From positions 101,066-165,065 of the forward strand of contig ALYD01000004.1 of NCBI GenBank assembly GCA_000513555.1: DNA of 64,000 bases. The letters are read 5' to 3'. The position numbers and the translations under genes are program-made. Under the pieces are notes generated by a model. The model saw only the letters and a program-made list of their open reading frames with translations, had not been told where the DNA came from and made no database searches. Each line of letters opens with the position of its first letter. Positions within the stretch are counted from its first letter, which is position 1. This stretch comes from Lachnospiraceae bacterium JC7. Its GTDB lineage: Bacteria; Bacillota; Clostridia; Lachnospirales; Lachnospiraceae. This document shows positions 25,579-33,313 of the stretch, in pieces.

Positions 25579-27159
25579 TCAGATGTTCAGAAGCTTGCTG
25601 TATGCTGCAAGTGCACCGTCTGTCTCATGTGCAAGAACCTTCTTTGCAAGAGTCTTACCGAGCTGAACGCCTTCCTGATCGAAGCTATTGATGTTCCATA
25701 CGAAGCCCTGGAACATTACCTTGTTCTCGAAGTGTGCAAGAAGTGCGCCAAGTGCCTTAGGATCAAGCTCTTCACCGATGATGATGCTTGAAGGACGTCC
25801 TCCCTTGAAGTTCTTGTTCATGTTCTCGTCAGTCTTACCGCAGGCGAATGCTACGATCTGGGCTGCAACATTGGCACAGAGCTTCTGCTGGCTGGTACTG
25901 TCCTGAATGTCAACATCGTTTCTGATCTGACTGTTTCTGAAGCCGATGAACTGAAGAGGAACGATGTCAGTTCCCTGATGAAGGAGCTGATAGAAGCTGT
26001 GCTGTCCGTTGGTTCCCGGCTCACCGAAGATAACAGGTCCTGTAACATAGTTTACAGGCTCACCGAAACGGTTTACAGACTTTCCGTTTGACTCCATATC
26101 AAGCTGCTGAAGGTGTGCAGGGAAACGGCTGAGAGCCTGTGAGTATGGAAGTACAGCAGTGCTAGGATATCCAAGTACATTTCTCTCATATACGCCTATA
26201 AGCGCATCAAGCATAGCAGGATTCTTTAAAGGATCAGTTTCAGCTGAAAGCTTGTCCTCTTCTGCTGCTCCCTCAAGGAAGTCTGCAAATACCTTAGGGC
26301 CGAAGGCAAGTGAAAGAACTGCTCCACCTACGCCTGAGGTGCTGGAATAACGTCCGCCGATATAATCATCCATGTAGAAGGCTGTGATGAAATCATCACT
26401 ATGAGCAAGAGGTGATGTCTCTGATGTTACTGCGATCATGTGCTTTGCTGGATCGAGACCGGCCTTCTTGAGGGCATCCATTACGAATGACTGGTTTGTA
26501 AGTGTCTCAAGTGTTGTTCCTGACTTTGAAACAAGGATGAAAAGTGAATGTGCAACATCGATCGAATTAAGTACTGATGAAGCATCATCAGGATCAACGT
26601 TGCTGATGAACTTTGCTTCCATCTTGAATGTATCATGCTTCTTCGCCCAGTTCTCAAGTGCGAGGTACATAGCGCGGGGACCAAGGTCACTTCCGCCGAT
26701 ACCGATCTGAACTACTGTTGTGAACTTCTCGCCGGAAGCATTGGCGATCTCACCTGAATGAACCTTCTCTGCGAACTCTGCGATACGCTTCTGCTCGTTC
26801 TCATAGAACTCACGCTTGTTTACTCCGTCAGCTACTACATCCTTTCCGAGCTGACCTCTTGTGAGCTGGTGAAGAACCATACGCTTCTCACCTGTATTTA
26901 TAACTTCTCCTTCATAGAGAGCCTGATACTTCTCTGTGAGCTGTGCTTCCTCTGCAAGCTCCTTGAGAGATGTAAGTATATCATCATCAACTTCCTTGGA
27001 AGCATAATTATATGTAAGACCTGCAGCCATAGGTACAGAGTACTTTCCGACACGCTCTGCTCCCTGTGCACCTGCCATGGCTTCCACAAGGTCAAGACGC
27101 TTTGCAGTCTTAAGCTTTTCATAGGACTTTAATGTATCGAGATTATTCCAGTTGATCAT
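25579..27159 (-). CDS. pgi: Glucose-6-phosphate isomerase
   Basis: 526 aa, SD AAGGAGG. Interconverts glucose 6-phosphate and fructose 6-phosphate in glycolysis. Motifs: VVQIGIGGSDLGPRAMYLAL, LFILVSKSGTTLETLTN, GGRYSSTSGVGGAVLSLAFG, FGEPGTNGQHSFYQLLHQG (catalytic Glu region) and a C-terminal Lys in SFDQEGVQLGKTLAKKVL. Length and motifs are those of the long bacterial type. It is a single gene convergent with the regulator gene. Codon use looks strongly biased, as expected for a highly expressed enzyme. Confidence 0.96.
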   Translation of the reverse strand: MINWNNLDTLKSYEKLKTAKRLDLVEAMAGAQGAERVGKYSVPMAAGLTYNYASKEVDDDILTSLKELAEEAQLTEKYQALYEGEVINTGEKRMVLHQLTRGQLGKDVVADGVNKREFYENEQKRIAEFAEKVHSGEIANASGEKFTTVVQIGIGGSDLGPRAMYLALENWAKKHDTFKMEAKFISNVDPDDASSVLNSIDVAHSLFILVSKSGTTLETLTNQSFVMDALKKAGLDPAKHMIAVTSETSPLAHSDDFITAFYMDDYIGGRYSSTSGVGGAVLSLAFGPKVFADFLEGAAEEDKLSAETDPLKNPAMLDALIGVYERNVLGYPSTAVLPYSQALSRFPAHLQQLDMESNGKSVNRFGEPVNYVTGPVIFGEPGTNGQHSFYQLLHQGTDIVPLQFIGFRNSQIRNDVDIQDSTSQQKLCANVAAQIVAFACGKTDENMNKNFKGGRPSSIIIGEELDPKALGALLAHFENKVMFQGFVWNINSFDQEGVQLGKTLAKKVLAHETDGALAAYSKLLNI

Positions 27160-27335
27160 GTAGAGATTCCTCCTTCAATCATACACATATGATATGTTTT
27201 ATACATTGATAAAAAATCGACGTTTATATTATCGCTTTTATTGTTACAATTCGCAAGAAATAATTTTTGATTATAAACGGTATTTAGGATACAATTTTAC
27301 AGTGATTTTATAAGATACGGATTGGAGATTATAAT

Positions 27336-28298
27336 ATGCAAAACAAGAAACTGCTGGTCATAGGTTCAACATGTGTGGATGTCATCGTTAAGCTGGACCA
27401 TCTTCCTAAAACCGGTGAGGACATGCATCCCGAGTGGCAGCATTTTGCCATGGGCGGATGTGCCTACAATGTAAGTCAGATCCCCAAGGGATGCGGCATG
27501 GATGTCACACTTGTTACACCTGTGGGAACCGAGGGAGTTTACAGTGGTTTCGTTAAGTCGAATCTTTTGAAACAGGGAATAAAGGGAACCGTAACTGTTC
27601 AGGGTGCTGAGAACGGCTGCTGCTACTGCTTCGTAGAGAAGGATGGAGAAAGGACCTTTGTGTCTGTTCACGGTGTGGAATACAGCTTCCATGAGTCTTA
27701 TATGGATGAGCAAAAGGGACAGAGTTTTGACTATACGTATATATGCGGACTGGAAGTAGAGGAAGAAACCGGATATGAGCTTATAGAATGGCTTGAGAAG
27801 CATATAGAGCATAGTTTTTCAGATTCTGACGATATATCAGCCGGCACACTTGTTTATGCTCCGGGACCAAGAGGTGTCAATATCTCTCCCGATAAGAATG
27901 AGCGTATCCTGGCCATGAAACCTGTACTTCACCTTAACGAAGAGGAGGCTATGGCTCTGAGCGGTGAGAAAACTCCTGAAGCTGCGGCGGCTAAGCTTCA
28001 GGAAAAGACACAGAATCTCATTGTGATAACATTGGGTGAAAACGGAGTATTATGGATGGAAAAAGACGGCTCCCTTCACAGGTTGCCGTCTCGAAAAGTT
28101 ACTGTTAAAGATACCATCGGTGCAGGTGATTCTCACTGCGGTGCACTTCTTGCCGGACTTTCCATGGAATGGAGCATGGAGCATACCATGTCCTTTGCCA
28201 ATGCAATTTCCGGGGAGGTCGTAAGCAGGGAAGGAGCTATGCTGCCGGACATCGAGATCGAAAAGATATTCGATGAAGAAAAGATGAATGTTTCATAA
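27336..28298 (+). CDS. PfkB/ribokinase-family sugar or nucleoside kinase
   Basis: 320 aa, SD GGAG 8 nt before ATG. The N-terminus LLVIGSTCVDVIVKLDHLPKTGED with a GGCAYNVS loop is the substrate-binding half. The C-terminal signature DTIGAGDSHCGALLAGL holds the catalytic Asp and anion hole. The substrate is not clear; candidates are a pentose, a deoxy sugar or a nucleoside such as pseudouridine. No partner hydrolase or transporter lies adjacent, so context does not help. It diverges from pgi. Confidence 0.9.
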   Translation: MQNKKLLVIGSTCVDVIVKLDHLPKTGEDMHPEWQHFAMGGCAYNVSQIPKGCGMDVTLVTPVGTEGVYSGFVKSNLLKQGIKGTVTVQGAENGCCYCFVEKDGERTFVSVHGVEYSFHESYMDEQKGQSFDYTYICGLEVEEETGYELIEWLEKHIEHSFSDSDDISAGTLVYAPGPRGVNISPDKNERILAMKPVLHLNEEEAMALSGEKTPEAAAAKLQEKTQNLIVITLGENGVLWMEKDGSLHRLPSRKVTVKDTIGAGDSHCGALLAGLSMEWSMEHTMSFANAISGEVVSREGAMLPDIEIEKIFDEEKMNVS

Positions 28299-28332
28299 TA
28301 GCGCCATTAGCTTGAAGCTGATCTCAATGTTT

Positions 28333-28506
28333 TCACTTTTCCTTATGACCTGAACAGGTATATACTGCTTTGATCATTCCGGTATCGATATCGTTGCTTC
28401 CGTCAATATAGAATTTTCCGTTCTTATCCTTTTTAAAGCTCAGACTGATCTTACCCAGGAAATCCTCCAAAGAGATATCTATGCCGTCTCCTGAACTTGA
28501 ATGATG
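28333..28506 (-). pseudogene. C-terminal remnant of an unknown gene
   Basis: An open stretch of about 57 codons ends at a TGA, is bounded upstream by TAG, and has no usable start with an SD. The translated part (for example DGIDISLEDFLGKISLSF, then NGKFYIDGSNDI) has normal protein composition and codon use like its neighbours. It lies just downstream of the ferritin stop. It looks like the tail of a decayed gene; a 43-codon ORF from an internal TTG is a weak alternative. Confidence 0.4.
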
Positions 28507-28515
28507 CTAATATCA

Positions 28516-29001
28516 TCACTTACGTGCACCAAGCTCCTTATCAAGAAGATACAGATTCTTCGGCTTGTCACCAAGCATCTGAACCTTGACTATCATATCC
28601 TTGGAGTTCTTTTCCTCTTCTATCTGCTCTGTGATGAACCAGTTAAGGAAAAGCTGTGTGCGATAATCCTTCGCAGCAACCGCAGCATCATATATCTTGT
28701 TGATCTCATCGGTTATATAATGCTCATGCTTGTCAGCTTCTTTTACAGCATCAAGGACTGTCTTAAACTTTGGTGCCGCTTCTTCAATAGCCTTTAACGG
28801 AACATCCTGTTCATTGTCCAGAAGATAATCATATATCTTTAAAGCGTGCTCCTGCTCTTCTTCAGCCTGCACTCTGTACCATGAGGCAAATCCCGGGAGA
28901 TCATTCTGACTGAAATACTTTGAGATTCCGAGATAGAGATATGCGGAATAAAATTCCTTGTTTACCTGAGCCGCTAAAAGATCTGCTACTTTTGAGTTCA
29001 T
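28516..29001 (-). CDS. Ferritin
   Basis: 161 aa, SD AAAGGAG. Stores iron as a 24-mer shell in the cytoplasm. Ferroxidase-centre residues are visible: Glu in NKEFYSAYLYLG, the QAEEEQEHALKIYDYLL helix (E-x-x-H) and Glu in the later EQIEEEKNSKDM helix. It is the bacterial non-haem type (FtnA-like, no haem Met motif). The neighbour upstream encodes a flavodiiron protein on the same strand, which suggests a joint role in coping with oxygen and free iron. Confidence 0.95.
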   Translation of the reverse strand: MNSKVADLLAAQVNKEFYSAYLYLGISKYFSQNDLPGFASWYRVQAEEEQEHALKIYDYLLDNEQDVPLKAIEEAAPKFKTVLDAVKEADKHEHYITDEINKIYDAAVAAKDYRTQLFLNWFITEQIEEEKNSKDMIVKVQMLGDKPKNLYLLDKELGARK

Positions 29002-29089
29002 AAATTCTCTCCTTTATATATTTTTGTGAAGGACTCCAAAAGGATTCCTTTGGATCTGTTTTTTGATCCGATCATGTCTCATATCAGAT

Positions 29090-30289
29090 TTATACTTTTA
29101 CTGATTCTGCCAATGCCTTTGCCAGATCGTCGAGACCTGCCAGAGTGTTTTCATCCACTGAGGATGTAATGGATATCATAGGCTCCAGCAAGGTCATATT
29201 CTTCATGGTACCGAGAAGCTCTGTCATTTTTTTCTTTGCCGAAAGGGCCCAGCTTCCGTTCTCAATGATACCGACAGTTCTTCCGGATAGATTGTGGTTC
29301 TTCAGATCCGTCAGTAATGTATGCATGTTATCAAATATCTCAGCATTGTAAGTAGCACTGGCGAATACAAGCGTCGAATACTCAAAGGCTGTTGAAACAA
29401 GATATGAGACTTCGGTCTTTGAAACGTCATATACCTTCACATCCCTGATTCCAAGCTCCGCAAGTTTCATGGAAAGTATGTCTGCCGCATTGCCGGTGTG
29501 ACCGTATACAGAACCGTAAAATATGGCAACGGACTTCTTTTCGGGGGTATAGGATGCCCAGCTCTTATAAAGATCTGTGATAATGTTCAGATCCTTTCTC
29601 CAGAGATGTGCATGAAGAGGAAGAAGCATCTTCACATCGAGAGCCTCAAGCTTCCTGAGAAGTGCCGTGGTCTGTACACCGTACTTTCCGACGATATTTG
29701 CATAATAGCGTCTGGCTTCATCCTTCCAGTCATGTTCCCAGTCAACTTCATCAGCGAAAATGTTTCCGCTCATGGCTCCGAAAGCTCCGAAGGCATCTGC
29801 CGAGAAAAGTGTTCCTGTTGAAGAATCAAAGCTGACTATGACTTCCGGCCAGTGTACCATGGCAGCTGTATAGAAGGTCAGGGTATGATGTCCAAGCTCA
29901 AGTGTATCCTTTTCCTTTACTACTATGGAATCCACATCTATATGATAGAACTGTCCGATCATTTGTATCGCTTTTTGTGAACCTACGATCTTTAGTTTCG
30001 GATATCTCCGGAGCAGTTCCGGGATACATGAACAATGATCCGGTTCCATATGCTGGACTACCATGTAATCAAGCTCTCTTCCATCAAGAGCTTTTGTGAG
30101 ATTGTCAAAGAACTGTCTCGAAACTGCATCATCGATTCCATCCATGAGACAGGTCTTGTCATCAAGGATAAGATAATTGTTGTAGGACATGCCATCAGGT
30201 GTTGCATAGGCATTTTCAAAAAGTTGAAGTCTGCGATCGGAAGCCCCGACCCACCATATATCTTTCTGAACCTCACGTATGTTGTACAT
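29090..30289 (-). CDS. fprA: Flavodiiron protein (A-type flavoprotein, FprA)
   Basis: 399 aa. The metallo-beta-lactamase-like domain (1-250) carries the diiron ligands: HMEPDH (H-x-E-x-D), HWPEV, a DAFGAFG region and HAHLW. The flavodoxin domain (about 253-399) starts with IFYGSVYGHTGNAADIL, an FMN phosphate loop. Such two-domain enzymes reduce O2 to water and/or NO to N2O with electrons from rubredoxin or F420/NADH partners. There is no C-terminal rubredoxin domain. The SD is GGGGG-type. In an anaerobe it is a scavenging enzyme; ferritin lies next door. Confidence 0.95.
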   Translation of the reverse strand: MYNIREVQKDIWWVGASDRRLQLFENAYATPDGMSYNNYLILDDKTCLMDGIDDAVSRQFFDNLTKALDGRELDYMVVQHMEPDHCSCIPELLRRYPKLKIVGSQKAIQMIGQFYHIDVDSIVVKEKDTLELGHHTLTFYTAAMVHWPEVIVSFDSSTGTLFSADAFGAFGAMSGNIFADEVDWEHDWKDEARRYYANIVGKYGVQTTALLRKLEALDVKMLLPLHAHLWRKDLNIITDLYKSWASYTPEKKSVAIFYGSVYGHTGNAADILSMKLAELGIRDVKVYDVSKTEVSYLVSTAFEYSTLVFASATYNAEIFDNMHTLLTDLKNHNLSGRTVGIIENGSWALSAKKKMTELLGTMKNMTLLEPMISITSSVDENTLAGLDDLAKALAESVKV

Positions 30290-30384
30290 TTAAAACATCC
30301 CCCTTCTCTTTATATGATCAAATCCGAAGTGAAACTTATAAAAACCATGAAAACTATTGCTTTAATTATATCCCAAATAAAAAA

Positions 30385-30431
30385 ATCCTGTCATTATTTT
30401 TTGTGAAATAAACACAAAATAATAACAGGAT
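30385..30431 (-). terminator. Long AT-rich terminator of EamA gene
   Basis: ATCCTGT...ACAGGAT with a long imperfect AT-rich stem (30385-30431) and a T7 run on the - strand. Confidence 0.85.
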
Positions 30432-30458
30432 AGCATAACATGTTTGGCTGATATGTGA

Positions 30459-30872
30459 TCAGATGACCATAAAAAGAGTCCCTGCACCTATCAGAATACA
30501 TCCAATCAGAGATTTCATTGTAAAATCTTCATGCAGGAAAATAAATGCAAGCAATATCGTAATTATTACAGAGAGCTTATCTATAGGAACTACCTTGGAA
30601 GCATCTCCTATCTGCAGTGCCTTATAGTAGCATAGCCATGATGCACCTGTTGCGAAGCCTGAAAGTATCAGAAAAATAAAAGCCTTTCTGCTGATTTGAG
30701 AAATTTCATTCTGTGTATTTGTCAAAAACACCATTCCCCAAGCCATAATTACCACAACCACTGTCCTGATGGCTGTAGCCAGTGTGGAATTAACACCTTC
30801 GATACCTATTTTTGCAAGAATTGATGTTAATGCAGCAAATACTGCTGAGCCTAATGCAAACCAAAACCACAT
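30459..30872 (-). CDS. Single-domain EamA (DMT superfamily) membrane protein
   Basis: 137 aa, SD AGGAGG. It has about five membrane helices with one EamA repeat (MWFWFALGSAVFAALTSIL... IGDASKVVPIDKLSVIITILLAFIFLHE). Most EamA carriers have two repeats (about 300 aa), while this half-size form is a recognised subgroup that likely works as a dimer. The substrate is unknown. It follows the aldo/keto reductase gene by 21 bp on the same strand and is likely cotranscribed with it. Confidence 0.87.
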   Translation of the reverse strand: MWFWFALGSAVFAALTSILAKIGIEGVNSTLATAIRTVVVVIMAWGMVFLTNTQNEISQISRKAFIFLILSGFATGASWLCYYKALQIGDASKVVPIDKLSVIITILLAFIFLHEDFTMKSLIGCILIGAGTLFMVI

Positions 30873-30893
30873 TTCAAACCTCCTGTAATTATA

Positions 30894-31820
30894 TTAAGGC
30901 AGGAACTTTCCGGAAGAAAGATACAACTGATACCACTCCTCATGAGTCAGATCGATCTTATCTGCTGCGGCCATTTCTTTCAGATGAACAGGATTCATGG
31001 TACCTGTTATAACCTGCATCCTTGCTGGATGTCTCAGTATCCATGCGATAGCAATGGCAGATTTCGCAACGCAGTACTTTTCGGCCAGCTCTGAAAGAAC
31101 TTTATTTAATTCAGGATATTCAGGATTATCTATGAACATACCTTTGAACATACCACGCTGAAGCGGTGACCAGGCCTGAATAGTGATATCGTTTAAACGA
31201 CAGTAATCAAGAGCACCTCCATCACGCATTACAGACATATCAGTTGTCTTGTTGTTCATATAGAGGTCCTGATCTATAAGCTGTGACTGCTCAAGAGAAA
31301 GCTGCAGCTGATTGATCTTAAGGGGCTGTTTTACATACTTCTTGAGAAGTTCTATCTGCATGGGCATAGTGTTGCTGACACCAAAGCTTCTGACCTTGCC
31401 TGATGATTCAAGTTCATCAAAGGCCTCCGCTATCTGCTCCGGATCATAAAGAAGATCAGGTCTGTGAAGCAACAGTACATCCAGATACTCTATTTTCAGT
31501 CTCTTGAGTATTTCGTCCACACTGTTTAAGATGTTTGATTTTCTCCAGTCAAAAATCTGTTTATCAAATCTCAGACCGCACTTTGACTGAATAACCAGAT
31601 CTTCACGATTTATACCTGTATGAGCCATTGCATCACCGAATCTTTTTTCTGCTTCACCATCACCGTAGCAGGTTGCATGGTCAACATAGTTGATTCCAAG
31701 CTCATAGGCTGTACGTATGACATTTGCTGCCTCTTCTACAGAGAGGGCCGGCATTCGCATACAGCCGAGAATAAGTCTTGAGACATTTTCAGGTCCCTGT
31801 GAAATGTTGATTTTCTGCAT
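30894..31820 (-). CDS. Aldo/keto reductase
   Basis: 308 aa, SD AGGAGG. TIM-barrel NADPH-dependent reductase of the YdhF-like group. The catalytic tetrad is visible: Asp and Tyr in NYVDHATCYGDGEAEKRFG, Lys in VIQSKCGLRFD and His in LLLHRPDLLYDP. The C-terminal ITGTMNPVHLKEM is the cofactor-binding end. The physiological substrate cannot be inferred. It forms a two-gene unit with the EamA protein. Confidence 0.93.
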   Translation of the reverse strand: MQKINISQGPENVSRLILGCMRMPALSVEEAANVIRTAYELGINYVDHATCYGDGEAEKRFGDAMAHTGINREDLVIQSKCGLRFDKQIFDWRKSNILNSVDEILKRLKIEYLDVLLLHRPDLLYDPEQIAEAFDELESSGKVRSFGVSNTMPMQIELLKKYVKQPLKINQLQLSLEQSQLIDQDLYMNNKTTDMSVMRDGGALDYCRLNDITIQAWSPLQRGMFKGMFIDNPEYPELNKVLSELAEKYCVAKSAIAIAWILRHPARMQVITGTMNPVHLKEMAAADKIDLTHEEWYQLYLSSGKFLP

Positions 31821-32093
31821 AAATTACCTCCTGTTTTACTTCTCCTTCTGTGACCTATGGAAATACTCTACTACCCGGAGTCGGCACTGTGTCAAGTTAT
31901 TTTTTTCATTTCCATCAGAAGAAAAAAACTGTCATTTTTTCTGATTATTTATGAAACATATTATTCAGTTTTAAAGTATTTATATTTATATTTTGTTTTG
32001 ACGAAAAACTATTTATGAAATCATTTCGGCTTTGCATGATCCGTTCATACAGAAAGTGTTGTATGAGGGGGCTTGATCATAAAGGAGTTTGTT

Positions 32094-33272
32094 ATGCGTA
32101 CAACCAAAGAGAATGGTAAAACAACGATCTATCTTGAAGGATATATTAATTCTGATAATGCCCCAAAAATCGAAGAAGAGATAATGACCATTCTCACTGA
32201 CACAGATCCTGGTTCGGAGCTCAACTTCGATGCGAAAAACCTCACATATATTTCCAGTGCAGGTTTGCGTGTACTCTTGAAGGTAAGAAAAAAACAGGGA
32301 AAAGCATTTACCATATATGATGTGAACCGTGATATCTATGATGTTTTTGAAGGATCAGGCTTCATTGAGATGATGACTGTCAAAAAAGCTCTTCGCAGTC
32401 TCTCCCTGGAGAGCTGCGAAAAGATCAGCAGCGGCGCACACAGTGATTTCTACCGCCTTGATTCCGATACTACAGTCAAGGTCTACAAAGGAGCGTTCAA
32501 TTCTCCGGAAAAAATCGAGCAAAACAGGCTCATTGCAAAAACAGTGTTTACCCATGGTATTCCTTCGGTTATTCCCTTTGATATGGTCAAAGTAGGTGAC
32601 AGCTATGGTCTCGTTTATGAAATGATGTGCGAAGGTACTCTCGCAAGTCATCTTTCAGCTCATCCTGAAGACGTAACGAAATATGGAAAAAGGATAGCTG
32701 AACTTGCCAAAAAGCTTCATTCAACGGAAATTGAATCAAGTGAACTGCCGGATGCACGTTTTCCGTATTTCTGCAATCTCAATTTCATTAAAGAAAAGGG
32801 CTATTTAACTTCGGAAGAAGAATCAAATGTATATAACCTTATCACGAGCATCCCGGAAAGAAATACCTTTATCCATCGCGATCTGCATCCCGGCAATATA
32901 ATGCTGATGGATGATGAGCTTATACTCATAGATGTGGATGATTCCGGAGTGGGACATCCCATGATCGATCTCATAGGAATGTATAAAGTCTATAACGAAG
33001 CTTCAAAAACCGGTTGGACCAAACGTGCCATGGGCCTCGGTGAAGACATACTGGAACCTTTATGGAATATAACCATACAATCATATCTCGGAAATGAGTA
33101 CAGTGATAAAATACCCGAAGTGAACAGAGTTCTCAAAGGATATGGCCTTCTGAACAGTTTAGTCGGAATTGCAGCAGCACCTACATTATCCGAGGATGAA
33201 AAAATCAAACGAATAACAAAAATGAAAAATACTCTATTTTCTATGATTGATTCTCTTTATCCCATACCATAA
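32094..33272 (+). CDS. STAS domain fused to an aminoglycoside phosphotransferase-like kinase
   Basis: 392 aa from ATG at 32094 (AAAGGAG 6 nt upstream; an in-frame TTG 7 codons earlier is rejected). Residues 1-95 are a STAS domain of the anti-sigma-antagonist type (TIYLEGYINSDNAPKIEEEI, then YISSAGLRVLLKVRKK), with Ser54/Ser55 at the usual phosphorylation site. Residues about 110-390 are a kinase-like fold: a small lobe (ISSGAHSDFYRLDSDTTVKVY) and the catalytic loop HRDLHPGN (261-268), with metal-binding DVDD at 280-283. The fusion suggests a regulatory phosphorylation module in one chain. No RsbW-type kinase or sigma factor lies nearby. Convergent with the alpha-galactosidase gene. Confidence 0.85.
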   Translation: MRTTKENGKTTIYLEGYINSDNAPKIEEEIMTILTDTDPGSELNFDAKNLTYISSAGLRVLLKVRKKQGKAFTIYDVNRDIYDVFEGSGFIEMMTVKKALRSLSLESCEKISSGAHSDFYRLDSDTTVKVYKGAFNSPEKIEQNRLIAKTVFTHGIPSVIPFDMVKVGDSYGLVYEMMCEGTLASHLSAHPEDVTKYGKRIAELAKKLHSTEIESSELPDARFPYFCNLNFIKEKGYLTSEEESNVYNLITSIPERNTFIHRDLHPGNIMLMDDELILIDVDDSGVGHPMIDLIGMYKVYNEASKTGWTKRAMGLGEDILEPLWNITIQSYLGNEYSDKIPEVNRVLKGYGLLNSLVGIAAAPTLSEDEKIKRITKMKNTLFSMIDSLYPIP

Positions 33273-33278
33273 AAATCA

Positions 33279-33300
33279 AGCCACCTCTTATGAGGTGGCT
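33279..33300. terminator. Bidirectional terminator
   Basis: AGCCACCTC / GAGGTGGCT perfect 9-bp stem, loop TTAT, with T-rich sequence on both sides (GAATTTTTG and TGATTTTTATG). Confidence 0.92.
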
Positions 33301-33313
33301 GAATTTTTGATGA

